DNA of 64,000 nucleotides from Burkholderiales bacterium JOSHI_001. Its GTDB lineage: Bacteria; Pseudomonadota; Gammaproteobacteria; Burkholderiales; Burkholderiaceae_C. The position numbers were made by a program, and so were the translations under genes. The DNA lies in NCBI GenBank assembly GCA_000244995.1, contig CM001438.1, positions 4,382,096 through 4,446,095 of the forward strand, given 5' to 3'. This document shows, in pieces, positions 21,783-34,951 of this stretch (the first letter of the stretch is position 1; every line of letters starts with the position of its first letter). The notes beneath the pieces are model-generated. The model saw only the letters and a list, made by a program, of their open reading frames with translations, was not told the DNA's origin and did not search any database.

Positions 21783-22970
21783 ATGGCCCTTCCCCGTGAC
21801 GTTTTTGTTGTTGGTGCCGCACGCACCGCCATTGGCACCTTCGGCGGCAGCCTGAAGGACACCCCGCTGGCCGACCTGGCCACCCTGGTGGTGAAGACCG
21901 CGCTGGAGCGCGCTGGTGTCTCCGGCGACAAGGTGGGCCACCTGGCCATGGGCACGGTCATCGCCACCGAGCCGCGCGACGCCTACCTGTCGCGCGTGGC
22001 TGCGGTGAACGCCGGCTGCGCCAAGGAAACGCCCGCCTTCAACGTGAACCGCCTGTGCGGCTCGGGCCTGCAGGCCATCATCTCGGCGTCGCAGGCCATC
22101 ACCCTGGGTGACTGCGAAATTGCCGTCGGCGCCGGTGCCGAAGCCATGTCGCGCGGCGGCTACCTCACCCCGTCGGCCCGCTTCGGTGCCCGCATGGGTG
22201 ACACGCAGATGCTGGACATGATGGTCGGCGCGCTGCACGACCCCTTCCACAAGATCCACATGGGCATCACGGCCGAGAACGTGGCCGAGCAGTTCGGCAT
22301 CAGCCGCCAGCAGATGGACGAGTTGTCGGTGGAAAGCCACCGCCGCGCCACCGCCGCCATTGCCGCCGGCTACTTCAAGAGCCAGATCGTTCCGGTGATG
22401 CTGAAGACCCGCAAGGGCGAAGTGGCTTTCGACACCGACGAGCACGTGAAGTCCGACACCACGATGGAGACGCTGGGCAAGATGCGCGCCGCCTTCAAGA
22501 AGGACGGCTCGGTGACGGCCGGCAATGCCTCGGGCGTGAACGACGGCGCTGGCGCCGTGGTGCTGGCCAGCGGTGATGCGGTCAAGGCCAACGGCCTGAA
22601 GGCCATGGCCCGCCTGGTGGGTTACGCCCACGTGGGCGTGGAGCCCACCATCATGGGCATCGGCCCGGTGTCGGCGACGCGCAAGGTGCTGGAACGCACC
22701 GGCCTGTCGGTCAAGGACCTGGACGTGATCGAGTCCAACGAAGCCTTCGCCGCGCAGGCCTGCGCGGTGGTCAAGGAACTGGGCCTGGACCCGGCCAAGA
22801 CCAACCCCAACGGTTCGGGCATTTCGCTGGGCCACCCCATCGGGGCCACCGGCGCCATCATCACCACCAAGGCCATCTACGAACTGCACCGCACCGGCGG
22901 CAAGTACGCGCTGGTGACCATGTGCATCGGCGGCGGCCAGGGCATTGCCGCGATCTTCGAACGCGTGTGA
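21783..22970 (+). CDS. bktB: Beta-ketothiolase / acetyl-CoA acyltransferase, BktB-like
   Basis: 395 residues. Catalytic nucleophile Cys92 in NRLCGSGLQA, His351 in SLGHPIGATGA and Cys381 in MCIGGGQG. The TEPRDAYLSRVAAVN, GALHDPFHKIHMGITAEN and VEPTIMGIGPV segments resemble the broad-range ketothiolase BktB of Cupriavidus as I recall it, more than PhaA. BktB makes and cleaves C4-C5 beta-ketoacyl-CoAs, including condensation of propionyl-CoA with acetyl-CoA, which fits the nearby propionyl-CoA genes. It is a single gene with its own upstream region; the substrate is inferred. Confidence 0.85.
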   Translation: MALPRDVFVVGAARTAIGTFGGSLKDTPLADLATLVVKTALERAGVSGDKVGHLAMGTVIATEPRDAYLSRVAAVNAGCAKETPAFNVNRLCGSGLQAIISASQAITLGDCEIAVGAGAEAMSRGGYLTPSARFGARMGDTQMLDMMVGALHDPFHKIHMGITAENVAEQFGISRQQMDELSVESHRRATAAIAAGYFKSQIVPVMLKTRKGEVAFDTDEHVKSDTTMETLGKMRAAFKKDGSVTAGNASGVNDGAGAVVLASGDAVKANGLKAMARLVGYAHVGVEPTIMGIGPVSATRKVLERTGLSVKDLDVIESNEAFAAQACAVVKELGLDPAKTNPNGSGISLGHPIGATGAIITTKAIYELHRTGGKYALVTMCIGGGQGIAAIFERV

Positions 22971-23018
22971 TCCCGACATCGGACGCCAGGCGTCCGGTTC
23001 GCTGAAAGCCTTGAATCA

Positions 23019-23049
23019 CAGCCCCGGTCGCCGAAAGGCGCCGGGGCTG
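23019..23049. terminator. Bidirectional hairpin between thiolase and hybrid kinase genes
   Basis: CAGCCCCGG (23019-23027) pairs with CCGGGGCTG (23041-23049). Inside it CGCC and GGCG close a GAAA tetraloop, with one bulged T. No strong T tract follows in either direction. It sits between convergent genes. Confidence 0.55.
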
Positions 23050-23071
23050 TGTGCTTGGCGGCCGGGCGCTG

Positions 23072-26152
<3,081 letters not shown>

Positions 26153-26310
26153 CGAAGGTTGGTAGAGGGGCCAGCCGCACACCGGCCCCACGTGGCCGCC
26201 AGGCCGGGAGGGGCAGTTTGCCTGCTGCGACGCCATTCGGGGGCACGACGCAGGTCAAGCGGACACCACGCCAGAAACCGGATGATGCAGCACGAAACAC
26301 CGAACCCCGC

Positions 26311-28206
26311 ATGCCACTGCTCCCCCTGCTTGACCGCCTGAACCCGCGCCGCAGCCTGCGCGCGCGCTTCGCGCTGGTGCTGGGGGCCACCAGCCTGCTG
26401 CTGGCCTTCCTGGCCGGGCTGGGGGTGGAGCGACTGGAGCGCCGGCAATTGGAAGCCACGCTGGGCCATGCGGCGCACCAGCGGGCGCAGTTGCTGGCGC
26501 GGGTGCTGGACCAGGCGGTGCAGCAGCGTCTGCTGCAATTGCGGCAGGTGGCCGGCCAGCCCCTGCTGGCCAGCGGGCTGATGGAGCCCGGGGACCTGCG
26601 CGACCTGCTGGAACGCCTGCGCGCCACCCAGCCCGAATTCGCCTGGCTCGGCCTGGCCAACCCGCAGGGCCGGGTGGACGTGGCCACCAACGCCTTCCTG
26701 CAGGGCCGCAGCCTGGCCGCCAGCCCGGCCTTCACCGGCGGGCGGCGCGGCCCCTGGGTGGGTCGGCGTCACGGCGCCGGCCCCCTGGAGGGCCTGCTGC
26801 CGCACGACCGCGACGGCCAGCCGCCGCAGCTGCTGGACCTGGCGGTGCCGGTGGTGGACTTCAACGGCCAGCCGCTGGGCGTGCTGCTGGCCGAGCTGGA
26901 CTGGGTCTGGGTGAAGGCGTTGGTGGACTCGCTGCACCACAACGAGCAGGCTGCCCAGACGGTGGCGCTGGACGCCGACGGCGCGGTGGTGCTGGCCTGG
27001 CCCGGCCAGACGGTCAGCGCGCCGACTTTGGCAGCGCTGCAGGCCCTGCAGGCCGAGCCCAGTGCCGGCGTGCTGACCTGGCCGGACGGCGTGGACTACC
27101 TCACCGCCGCCGCGCGCACCCCGGTGACGGGGCCCGGTTCAGGCCTGGACCTGCTGCTGCTGGTGCGGCAGGACGCACACAGCGCCTTTGCCGGCGCCGA
27201 ACAGCTGCGCCAGCGCCTGATGCAGGCCGGCGTGCTGGCCACGTTGGCCACCGTGGTGTTGGCGGCCGTGCTGGCCGGCGCGGTGGTGCGGCCGCTGCGC
27301 CGGCTGGCCGATGTGGCCAACCGCCGGCACGCCGGGGAATCCGTTCCCTTTCCGCCCACACCGGATGGCCCGGGTGACGAGGTCCAGGCCCTGGCCGCCA
27401 CGCTGCACGCCATGGACCAGGCCGTGCGCCAGCGCCTGGCCGACCAGCAGGAGCTGAACGCTGAGCTGGAACAGCGCGTGAGCGCACGCACCGCGCAACT
27501 GCAAGCCGCCAACGACGAACTGGACAGCTTTGCCTACGCGGTGAGCCACGACCTGCGCGCCCCGCTGCGGGCCATGGGCGGATTTTCACAGGCCCTGCCG
27601 GAGGACCATGCGCCGAAGCTGGACGCAGAGGCACGCCTGTACCTGGACCAGATCATCCTGGCCAGCCAGCGCATGGGCGCGCTGATCGACGGCCTGCTCA
27701 GCCTGTCGCGCAGCCTGCGCGGCGACCTGCACGATGGCCCGGTGGACCTGGGCGAGCTGGCGCAGCGCGCCTTCAACGACCTGCGCCTGGCCGAGCCGCA
27801 GCGCCAGGTGAGCTTGACATTGACAGGCAACTTGCGCGTGCACGGCGATTCCCGCATGCTGGACGCCGTGATCCGCAACCTCGTGGGCAACGCCTGGAAA
27901 TACACCGCGCGGCGCGACGATGCACAGCTGCACCTGCAGGAGCAGGTGCGCAACGGCGAACGCTGGTTCTGCATGGCCGACAACGGCGCCGGCTTCGACA
28001 TGGACCACGCAGGGCGCCTGTTCCAGGCTTTCTCGCGCCTGCACCGGCAGGACGAATTCCCGGGCCTGGGCATCGGCCTGGCCACGGTGCAGCGCATCGT
28101 GCGGCGCCACGGGGGCCGCATCGAAGCCCAGGGCCAGGTGGGCCAGGGTGCGCGTTTTTCCTTCACACTGCCATCCGCACCGCTTCAAGGGCGGCCCACC
28201 CCATGA
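26311..28206 (+). CDS. Membrane sensor histidine kinase (two TM, HAMP, HisKA, HATPase)
   Basis: 631 residues from MPLLPLLDRLNPRRSL; the frame is open to 26218, but this start leaves a promoter gap to the divergent kinase. Membrane segments near residues 20-40 and 305-330 flank an extracytoplasmic sensor of about 260 residues. A HAMP linker, a coiled coil, the H-box AYAVSHDLRAPLRAMGGF of the phytochrome-like kinase group, and an ATPase (NLVGNAWKYTA, GLGIGLATV) follow. Its stop overlaps the start of the next gene (ATGA). Paired with the Rcp1-like receiver downstream. Confidence 0.9.
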   Translation: MPLLPLLDRLNPRRSLRARFALVLGATSLLLAFLAGLGVERLERRQLEATLGHAAHQRAQLLARVLDQAVQQRLLQLRQVAGQPLLASGLMEPGDLRDLLERLRATQPEFAWLGLANPQGRVDVATNAFLQGRSLAASPAFTGGRRGPWVGRRHGAGPLEGLLPHDRDGQPPQLLDLAVPVVDFNGQPLGVLLAELDWVWVKALVDSLHHNEQAAQTVALDADGAVVLAWPGQTVSAPTLAALQALQAEPSAGVLTWPDGVDYLTAAARTPVTGPGSGLDLLLLVRQDAHSAFAGAEQLRQRLMQAGVLATLATVVLAAVLAGAVVRPLRRLADVANRRHAGESVPFPPTPDGPGDEVQALAATLHAMDQAVRQRLADQQELNAELEQRVSARTAQLQAANDELDSFAYAVSHDLRAPLRAMGGFSQALPEDHAPKLDAEARLYLDQIILASQRMGALIDGLLSLSRSLRGDLHDGPVDLGELAQRAFNDLRLAEPQRQVSLTLTGNLRVHGDSRMLDAVIRNLVGNAWKYTARRDDAQLHLQEQVRNGERWFCMADNGAGFDMDHAGRLFQAFSRLHRQDEFPGLGIGLATVQRIVRRHGGRIEAQGQVGQGARFSFTLPSAPLQGRPTP

Positions 28207-28640
28207 AATCACGAACCATCCTGCTGGTGGAAGACAACCCCCAGGACGAAATGCTGATCCTGCGCTCGCTGCAGCGCGCCCACGTGGCCAACCAGGTGGA
28301 CGTGGTGCGCGACGGCCAGCAGGCGCTGGACTACCTGTTTCGCAGCGGCGAATTCGCCCAGCGCCCGGGCACCGACCTGCCCACCGTGGTGATGCTGGAC
28401 ATCGGCCTGCCGCGGCTGTCGGGCCTGGACGTGTTGCAGCGCCTGCGCCAGGACGAACGCACCAAGCTGCTGCCGGTGGTGATGCTCACCTCGACCGACG
28501 AAGAGCGCGACCGGCTGCAAAGCTACCGTGACGGCGCCAACAGCTTCGTGCGCAAGCCCCTGGCCTTTGCCGAATTCGCCGAGACCGTGGCGCGCCTGGG
28601 GGTGTACTGGCTGGCCACCAACGAACCCCCGCTGGGCTGA
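28203..28640 (+). CDS. Stand-alone response regulator, Rcp1-like
   Basis: 145 residues, receiver domain only: acidic pocket VEDNPQDE, phospho-acceptor Asp66 in VVMLDIGLPRLSG, switch residues MLTSTDEE and KPLAF. Such receivers pair with phytochrome-type kinases, which fits the four-base overlap with the kinase gene upstream. It has no output domain, so it would act by protein contact or pass phosphate on within a relay, perhaps to the hybrid kinase encoded 4 bases downstream. Confidence 0.92.
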   Translation: MKSRTILLVEDNPQDEMLILRSLQRAHVANQVDVVRDGQQALDYLFRSGEFAQRPGTDLPTVVMLDIGLPRLSGLDVLQRLRQDERTKLLPVVMLTSTDEERDRLQSYRDGANSFVRKPLAFAEFAETVARLGVYWLATNEPPLG

Positions 28641-28644
28641 AGGC

Positions 28645-31056
28645 ATGACGCCATCCGCCGCCACCGGCCGGGTCCTGGTTGTCGAAGACACCGAGTCCGA
28701 CTTCCTGCTGCTGCAGGCCCACCTGCGCAGCCGCGGCTGGGCCGCCCCCTGCCACCGCGTCAGCAATGCCGACGAACTGCAAGCCGCGCTGCAGCAGACC
28801 GACTGGCAGGTGGTGCTGGCCGACTACCGCCTGCCCGGCCTGAGCTTCGAGGCCATGCTGCAGCAGGTGCACGACAAGCTGCCGGATCTGCCGGTGATCC
28901 TGGTGTCGGGCACCGTGGGCGAAGAGTCGGCGGTGGACCTGCTGCGCAGCGGCGTGGCCGACTTCGTGCTGAAGGACCGCCTGGCCCGTTTGGTGCCCGC
29001 CATCGAGCGCAGCCTGGCCGAATTGCAGCGCCGGCGCGACGCCGCCGCCGCGGCACGCGCCCAGGCCGAAAGCGAAGCCTGGAGCCATGCCCTGCTGCAG
29101 ACCCTGGCCGACGGCCTGTTCGTGGCCCAGGACGGGCAACTGGTGTTCGTGAACCCGGCCCTGGCCCAGACCCTGGACTGCAGCCCTGGCGAACTGGGTG
29201 GCCGGCACCTGGACAGCCTGGTGGTGCCCGAGCACCGCGCGCTGTGGTCCAGCCAGGTGCAGCACTGGATGCAGCTGCAGGCCAGCGACGAGGCCTCGCC
29301 GCGGCTGGAAGTGCAGCTGCGCCTGCATGACGATGCGCCCGCGCGCTGGGTGGAAATTGCCGCCGCGCGCTTTCGCTTCCGCGATCGCGCCGCGCTGCTG
29401 GGCGTGGTGCGTGACGTGGACGAGCGCCACCGCCACCTGGCCGAGCTGCTGCAGTACCGCCAGCACCTGGAAACTTTGGTGGTGGAACGCACCCGCAAGG
29501 CCGAAGAAGCCAGCCGGGTGAAGAGCGCCTTCCTGGCCAACATGAGCCACGAAATCCGCACCCCGCTGCAGACCGTGCTGGGCCTCACCGGCCTGATGCA
29601 GCGCGAACCCCTGGCACCGCCGCAGGCCCGGCGCATGACGCAGATCGACGCCGCGGCGCGCCACCTGCTGCAGGTGCTGGACAGCATCCTGGACCTGTCC
29701 AAGATCGAAGCCGACCAGCTGAAGCTGGAGCTTCAGGACTTCGAACTCGGCGCCCTGCTGGAACAGGTGCGCGCATTGGTGGCCGAGCAGGCCCGGGCCA
29801 AGGGCCTGGTGCTGCGTGTGGAAGCCCTGGACACCGCGCTGTGGCTGCGCGGGGACCCCACCCGGCTGCGCCAGGCGCTGCTGAACTACGCCTCCAACGC
29901 GGTGAAGTTCACCGAAGCCGGCGGCGTGCGCCTGCGCGCGGTGCCGCTGGACGAGACCCTGCAGCCCATGGTGCTGCGCTTCGAGGTGCAAGACACCGGC
30001 CCCGGCATTCCCTCGCAGGACCTGCCGCGGCTGTTCGACGCCTTCGAGCAGGCCGACTCGTCCACCACCCGGCGCCACGGCGGCACCGGGCTGGGCCTGG
30101 CCATCACGCGGCGGCTGGCTCAGTTGATGGGCGGCGAGGCCGGCGCGCGCAGCCAGCCCGGCCAGGGCAGCGTGTTCTGGTTCACCGCCCGGCTGGAACG
30201 CGGCCGACCGCTGAGCGACGCCGAGCAGAACGACGAACCCGACGCCGCCGCAGTGGAAGCCCAATTGCGCCAGCGCCATGCCGGTGCGCGAGTGCTGCTG
30301 GCCGAGGACCATGCGGTCAACCGCGAGGTGGCGGTGGCGCTGCTCAACAGCGTGGGCCTGCAGGTGGATTGCGCCCACAACGGCCACGAGGCCCTGGCGC
30401 TGGCGGCGCAGCGGCCCTACGAACTGGTGCTGATGGACATGCAGATGCCCGGCCTGGACGGCCTGGCCGCCACCCGGGCGCTGCGCGAGCTGCCCAATGG
30501 CCCGGGCCTGCCCATCCTGGCGCTCACCGCCAACGCCTTTGCCGACGACCGCGAGGCCTGCCGCGCCGCCGGCATGGACGGCTTCATCGCCAAGCCGGTG
30601 CGCCCGGCGCGCTTGTTCTCGCAGCTGCTGCATTGGCTGGACGCGGCCGACGCCAGCCGCAGCGTGCATGCCCCGCAGGGCACGCCGCTGCCCGACCCTG
30701 CACCGCCGCCGGTGGACATCGCTGCGGCCCCGGACACCGACTTCAGCCGCGCGCTGCAGCGCCTGCGCGGCGACCAGGCGGCGATGGACCGCATCCGCCG
30801 CGTGTTCGCGCGCACCCACGCGGGCGACGCCCTGCGGCTGCGCGAACTGCTGGCGCAAGACCGCGGCCCGGAACTGGCGGAACTGCTGCACACCTTGAAG
30901 TCGTCTGCCGCCGCGGTGGGCGGCCAGGCGGTGGCCACCGAAGCGGGCGACCTGGAGCGCGCGCTCAAGAGCGGTCTGGCCCTGCCGCGCCTGGCGCCGC
31001 GCATGCAGGCCCTGGCCGACAAGCTGGACGAATTGCTGGCCGTGGTGCGGGCCTGA
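28645..31056 (+). CDS. Soluble hybrid histidine kinase: REC - PAS - HisKA - HATPase - REC - Hpt
   Basis: 803 residues, no membrane segment. An N-terminal receiver (VVLADYRLPG, Asp60) is followed by a PAS domain (ALLQTLADGLFVAQDG). Then a coiled coil with NMSHEIRTPLQTVLGL as H-box, the ATPase (NYASNAVKFTEAG, GGTGLGLAI), a second receiver (LVLMDMQMPGLDG) and a C-terminal Hpt domain (LLHTLKSSAAAVGG). It follows the small receiver gene after 4 bases, so three signalling genes form one operon. A receiver at the N-terminus suggests input from the upstream kinase. No DNA-binding output is encoded here. Confidence 0.92.
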   Translation: MTPSAATGRVLVVEDTESDFLLLQAHLRSRGWAAPCHRVSNADELQAALQQTDWQVVLADYRLPGLSFEAMLQQVHDKLPDLPVILVSGTVGEESAVDLLRSGVADFVLKDRLARLVPAIERSLAELQRRRDAAAAARAQAESEAWSHALLQTLADGLFVAQDGQLVFVNPALAQTLDCSPGELGGRHLDSLVVPEHRALWSSQVQHWMQLQASDEASPRLEVQLRLHDDAPARWVEIAAARFRFRDRAALLGVVRDVDERHRHLAELLQYRQHLETLVVERTRKAEEASRVKSAFLANMSHEIRTPLQTVLGLTGLMQREPLAPPQARRMTQIDAAARHLLQVLDSILDLSKIEADQLKLELQDFELGALLEQVRALVAEQARAKGLVLRVEALDTALWLRGDPTRLRQALLNYASNAVKFTEAGGVRLRAVPLDETLQPMVLRFEVQDTGPGIPSQDLPRLFDAFEQADSSTTRRHGGTGLGLAITRRLAQLMGGEAGARSQPGQGSVFWFTARLERGRPLSDAEQNDEPDAAAVEAQLRQRHAGARVLLAEDHAVNREVAVALLNSVGLQVDCAHNGHEALALAAQRPYELVLMDMQMPGLDGLAATRALRELPNGPGLPILALTANAFADDREACRAAGMDGFIAKPVRPARLFSQLLHWLDAADASRSVHAPQGTPLPDPAPPPVDIAAAPDTDFSRALQRLRGDQAAMDRIRRVFARTHAGDALRLRELLAQDRGPELAELLHTLKSSAAAVGGQAVATEAGDLERALKSGLALPRLAPRMQALADKLDELLAVVRA

Positions 31057-31077
31057 AAGGGGGGAAGCCGTGCGGCT

Positions 31078-32169
31078 TCAGTCCCACACCAGCCGCGCCA
31101 CTTCCACCACCCGCTCCAGCTTGCGCCACTGGTCGTCGTGCGACAGCGCATTGCCGTGGTGGGTGCTGGAAAAGCCGCACTGCGGGCTGATGCCCAGTTG
31201 CGACAGCGGCACGATGCGCGCGGCTTCGTCGATGCGCCGGCGCAGCGCGTCCACGCTTTCCAGTTCACCCAGCTTGGTGGTCACCAGGCCCAGGATCACG
31301 CGCTTGCCGGCGGGCAGCGCCCGCAGCGGCTCGAAGCCGCCGGAGCGTTCGCTGTCGAATTCCATGAAGTAGCCGTCCACGTTCGTCGAGAACATGGCTT
31401 CCACCACCGGGTCGTAGCCACCTTCGGCAACCCAGGCGCTCTTGAAGTTGCCGCGGCAGGTGTGGATGGTCACCACCATGTCGGCGGGCTTGGTCGCCAG
31501 CGCGGCGTTGATGGTGTCGGCATAGCGCCGTGGCAGCGTGGCCGGGTCGTCGCCGTTGGCGCGGCAGGCGTCCTGGATGCGGGGGTCGCACAGGTAGGCG
31601 AAGGTGATGTCGTCCAGTTGCAGGTAGCGGCAGCCCGCGGCGGCGAACTGGGCGATCACGCTGCGGTAGGCCGCGGCCACGTCGTCCCAGAAGGCGTCCA
31701 TGTCGGGGTACACCTCGCGCGAGATGCTGGCGCGCCCGCCGCGCAGGTGCAGCATGGACGGCGAGGGGATGGTCATCTTCGCGCTGCGTGTGGTGCAGCC
31801 CTTCAGGAAGGCGAAGTCGTCCACCATGATGGGCCGGCTGCAGGCCACCCGGCCGGTGACGGCGGTGATGGGCGGCTGCTCGCTCTGGCCGGCGATCTTG
31901 AACTTCACGCCGGGGTTTTCCTTCAGCTGCACGCCGTCCAGCTGGGCCAGGAAGTCCAGGTGCCACCAGTCGCGGCGAAATTCCCCATCGGTGATGCTGT
32001 GCAGGCCCACCGCCTGCTGGCGCGCCACCGCGTCACGGATGGCGCTGTCTTCGGCCGCGCGCAGGGCCGCGGCGTCGATCTCGCCGCGCTTGAAGCGGGC
32101 GCGTTCGCGCGCCAGTTCGGGCGGTCGCAGCAGGCTGCCGACCTGGTCGGCGCGGAAGGGGGGCTTCAT
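31078..32169 (-). CDS. MetE-like (cobalamin-independent methionine synthase family) methyltransferase
   Basis: 363 residues, the length of the short archaeal/bacterial MetE C-terminal-domain homologues rather than full MetE (about 750). Zinc-site residues are visible: HTCRGN (His and Cys), a Glu in FMEFDSERSG, and Cys in PQCGFSST. The N-terminus FRADQVGSLLRP and ITDGEFRRDWWH are typical of COG0620 proteins of this size. The methyl donor is unclear, since the folate-binding N-terminal half is absent. AAGGAAAG precedes the ATG. The stop codon lies within a small hairpin (31064-31079) after the convergent kinase gene. Confidence 0.82.
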   Translation of the reverse strand: MKPPFRADQVGSLLRPPELARERARFKRGEIDAAALRAAEDSAIRDAVARQQAVGLHSITDGEFRRDWWHLDFLAQLDGVQLKENPGVKFKIAGQSEQPPITAVTGRVACSRPIMVDDFAFLKGCTTRSAKMTIPSPSMLHLRGGRASISREVYPDMDAFWDDVAAAYRSVIAQFAAAGCRYLQLDDITFAYLCDPRIQDACRANGDDPATLPRRYADTINAALATKPADMVVTIHTCRGNFKSAWVAEGGYDPVVEAMFSTNVDGYFMEFDSERSGGFEPLRALPAGKRVILGLVTTKLGELESVDALRRRIDEAARIVPLSQLGISPQCGFSSTHHGNALSHDDQWRKLERVVEVARLVWD

Positions 32170-32266
32170 GGCACTTTCCTTGAGTTCAAGGCCACTGTGA
32201 CACGCCGCCCGGCCCGCTGCATCCGGGAACCCCCTGCGCCTACCCGACGCAGGGTGTAAAGAAGTC

Positions 32267-33823
32267 TCAGGCCGGCGCCAAGCGGAACACGCCCACCGCC
32301 TGCACCATGGCCGTGGCCTGCTGCGACAGGCTGGCCGCGGCGGCGGCGCTTTCCTCCACCAGGGCCGCGTTCTGTTGCGTGGCCTGGTCCAGTTGCGTCA
32401 CCGCGCTGTTCACCTGTTCGATGCCGGAGGTCTGTTCACCGGTGGCGGAGGAAATTTCGGCGATCAGGTCGTTCACGCGCCGCACCTGGGTGACGATCTC
32501 GCCCATGGTCTGGCCGGCGTCGCCCACCAGGCGCGCCCCGCCTTCCACCTGCTCCACACTGGCGCCGATCAGGCTCTTGATTTCGCGCGCCGCTTCGGCC
32601 GAGCGCTGCGCCAGTGAACGCACTTCACCCGCCACCACCGCAAAGCCGCGGCCCTGCTCGCCGGCACGGGCGGCTTCCACCGCCGCGTTCAGCGCCAGGA
32701 TGTTGGTCTGGAAGGCGATGCCGTCGATCACACCGATGATGTCGGCGATCTTGCGGCTGGCCTGCGAGATGCTGTGCATGGTTTGCACCACCTGGCCCAC
32801 CACCTCGCCGCCGCGGGTGGCCACCTGGGTGGCGGACTGCGCCAGCTGCGCCGCCTGGTGGGCGGTGTCGGCGTTGTTCTTGACGGTGGCGGTGAGCTCT
32901 TCCATCGACGACGCGGTCTGCTGAAGGCTGCTGGCCTGGCTCTCGGTGCGCGCCGACAGGTCGGCATTGCCGGACGCGATTTGCGCTGAGCCAGTGGCGA
33001 TGGAATCGCTGGCGTGGCGCACCTGGCCCACCACCCGCGACAGGCTGTCGGCCATGCGGTCCAGCGCGGCCAGCAACTGGCCAGTTTCGTCGTGGGCATG
33101 GGTGTTGGCCACCCGCTGGCCCAGGTCGCCGTCGGCCACGGCCTGCGCCAGGCTCACCGCCTGCGCCAGCGGCCGGGTGATGGAGCGCGTGATCAATAAG
33201 CCGGCCGTGGCGCCCAGCACCAGCGCCAGCAGCGCGCCGCCGCCCAGCTCGGCATAGGCCGCGCGCAGCATGATGACGGTTTCTGCCGTGCCCTTTTGCA
33301 TCTCACGTTCCTGGTGCTCGGAAAACTCGCCCAGCGTCTTCAGGTACTGCATCTGCAACTGGAAGCCGCGCTCGGCCAGCAGCGCCCGGGCTTCGTCCAG
33401 GCGGTAGGCTTGCACCATGGTCTCGAACTGGTCCAGCGCGCCGCGCCAGGCGTCGCGCTGCTGCAGCATCACGGGCATCAGGCGCCGGTCCTCGTCGCTG
33501 TCAAGCAAGGGTTGGAGCTGTTGGTAGATCTTGTTGCCCGCCTCGCGGCTGCCGCGCAGGCCGTTCAGCGCGACCATGCGGCGATCGTGGGACTCCTGGA
33601 TCAGCACGTCGCGGCTGATCGCGGCCTGGCGGTTGACCTCTTCCTCCAATTGCCCGGCCAGGCGCGAGGCCTTGTGCAGGTGGGTGGTGACTTCCTGCAC
33701 CTCGGCGCCCAGATGCGCCAGCGTGCTGGCGGCCAAGGCCGCCAGCACCAGCAGCAGGCCCAGGCAGATGGCGATCGCCAGGCCGATGCGCTGGCCAATG
33801 CGAAGTCGAAACAGTGCGGTCAC
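32267..33823 (-). CDS. Methyl-accepting chemotaxis protein
   Basis: 518 residues. Membrane segment near 13-34, then a helical periplasmic domain of about 155 residues consistent with a four-helix bundle. A second membrane segment ([17 protein letters not shown]), a HAMP domain ([22 protein letters not shown]) and the cytoplasmic coiled coil follow, with the signalling tip [25 protein letters not shown] split over the conserved hairpin. Methylation-type Gln/Glu pairs flank it. No C-terminal NWETF-type pentapeptide is seen. It is a single-gene unit; the ligand is unknown. Confidence 0.95.
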   Translation of the reverse strand: MTALFRLRIGQRIGLAIAICLGLLLVLAALAASTLAHLGAEVQEVTTHLHKASRLAGQLEEEVNRQAAISRDVLIQESHDRRMVALNGLRGSREAGNKIYQQLQPLLDSDEDRRLMPVMLQQRDAWRGALDQFETMVQAYRLDEARALLAERGFQLQMQYLKTLGEFSEHQEREMQKGTAETVIMLRAAYAELGGGALLALVLGATAGLLITRSITRPLAQAVSLAQAVADGDLGQRVANTHAHDETGQLLAALDRMADSLSRVVGQVRHASDSIATGSAQIASGNADLSARTESQASSLQQTASSMEELTATVKNNADTAHQAAQLAQSATQVATRGGEVVGQVVQTMHSISQASRKIADIIGVIDGIAFQTNILALNAAVEAARAGEQGRGFAVVAGEVRSLAQRSAEAAREIKSLIGASVEQVEGGARLVGDAGQTMGEIVTQVRRVNDLIAEISSATGEQTSGIEQVNSAVTQLDQATQQNAALVEESAAAAASLSQQATAMVQAVGVFRLAPA

Positions 33824-33903
33824 GGTGAATTCCTTTGGGCGCGTTCAGGCCACGGAGTGCAGCACCTGGCACCTTAGGCCGTCCCGCCGGGGTGCAATGG
33901 GCG

Positions 33904-33927
33904 GAAAAAAGCGGCCTGAAGGCCGCT
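33904..33927 (-). terminator. Rho-independent terminator of the polysaccharide operon
   Basis: On the minus strand AGCGGCC (33927-33921), loop TTCA, GGCCGCT (33916-33910), then a run of six T. It lies 24 bases after the epimerase stop and marks the end of an eleven-gene operon starting at 49105. Confidence 0.9.
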
Positions 33928-33950
33928 GTTTCCCATCCAGGGTGGGGCGA

Positions 33951-34931
33951 TCAGGCCACGCCGTGGTAACGCCGGTACCAGTCCACGAACTGCTGCACGC
34001 CCGCACCCAGCGGCATGGCCGGGCGGGTGTTGCCGGTCAGGGCCTGCAGGCGGCTGACGTCGGCATAGGTGGCCGGCACATCGCCCGGTTGCATGGGCAG
34101 CAGGTTCACCAGCGCCTTCCTGCCCAGCGCGGTTTCGATGGCGGCGATGAAGTCCAGCAGGCGCACAGGCGCATGGCTGCCGATGTTCAGCACCCGCTGC
34201 GGCGCGGCACCGTCTTCGGCCACGGGGGCGCGGTCCAGCACCCCGATGACGCCGTCGACGATGTCGTCGATGTAGGTGAAGTCGCGGCTCATGTCGCCGT
34301 GGTTGAACACCGGAATCGGCTCGCCGGCCAGGATGGCGCGGGTGAAGGAAAACAGCGCCATGTCCGGCCGGCCCCAGGGCCCGTACACGGTGAAGAAGCG
34401 CAAGCCGGTGCTGGGAAAGCCGTACAGGTGGCTGTAGCTGTGCGCCATCAGCTCGTTGGCCTTCTTGGTGGCGGCGTACAGGCTGACCGGGTGGTCCACC
34501 GCCTGCGCTTCGGAAAAGGGCATCTCCTTGTTGCCGCCGTACACGCTGGAACTGCTGGCGTACACCAGGTGCTGCGTGGCCTGCTGGCGGCAGCCTTCGA
34601 GGATGTTCAGGAAGCCCACCAGGTTGGCCTGGGCATAGGCATGCGGGTGGGTGACCGAATAACGCACGCCGGCCTGCGCGGCCAGGTGCACCACGCGGTC
34701 GAATCGTTCGCGCTGGAACAGCGCGGCCATGGCGGCGGTGTCGGCCACATCCAGCTTCTCAAAGGCAAAGCCCGCCTGCGGCTGCAACAAGGCCAGCCGG
34801 GCCCGCTTCAGGGCCGGGTCGTAGTAGTCGTTCAGGTTGTCGATGCCCAGCACGCTGTCGCCGCGCGACAGCAGCGCCTGCGACACGTGCATACCAATGA
34901 ATCCGGCTGCGCCGGTGACCAGCACCTTCAT
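33951..34931 (-). CDS. NAD-dependent sugar-nucleotide epimerase, UDP-glucuronate 4-epimerase type
   Basis: 326 residues of the extended SDR family: NAD-binding TGAAGFIGMHV at the N-terminus, YASSSSVYGGN with the active-site Ser, YAATKKANE as the YxxxK catalytic pair, and LRFFTVYGPWGRPDMALFSF. The motif set NDYYDPALKRARL and RPDMALF matches UDP-glucuronate 4-epimerases, which make UDP-galacturonate. Last gene of the polysaccharide operon, 20 bases after the outer-membrane lipoprotein gene, with a terminator right behind. The substrate points to a uronic-acid polymer but is inferred. Confidence 0.88.
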   Translation of the reverse strand: MKVLVTGAAGFIGMHVSQALLSRGDSVLGIDNLNDYYDPALKRARLALLQPQAGFAFEKLDVADTAAMAALFQRERFDRVVHLAAQAGVRYSVTHPHAYAQANLVGFLNILEGCRQQATQHLVYASSSSVYGGNKEMPFSEAQAVDHPVSLYAATKKANELMAHSYSHLYGFPSTGLRFFTVYGPWGRPDMALFSFTRAILAGEPIPVFNHGDMSRDFTYIDDIVDGVIGVLDRAPVAEDGAAPQRVLNIGSHAPVRLLDFIAAIETALGRKALVNLLPMQPGDVPATYADVSRLQALTGNTRPAMPLGAGVQQFVDWYRRYHGVA

Positions 34932-34951
34932 GACGACGTTGCCCCAGGGTT

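Noticed and set aside
31064-31079. Terminator hairpin (GAAGCC, loop GTGC, GGCTTC) between the soluble hybrid kinase and the MetE-like gene
   Set aside because: A six-base stem that overlaps the stop codon of the MetE-like gene, with no T tract; noted in that gene's entry only.
32170-32266. Cobalamin riboswitch upstream of the MetE-like gene or of mcm
   Set aside because: No B12-box or conserved riboswitch core was visible in the short leaders, and the gaps are too short for the full element.
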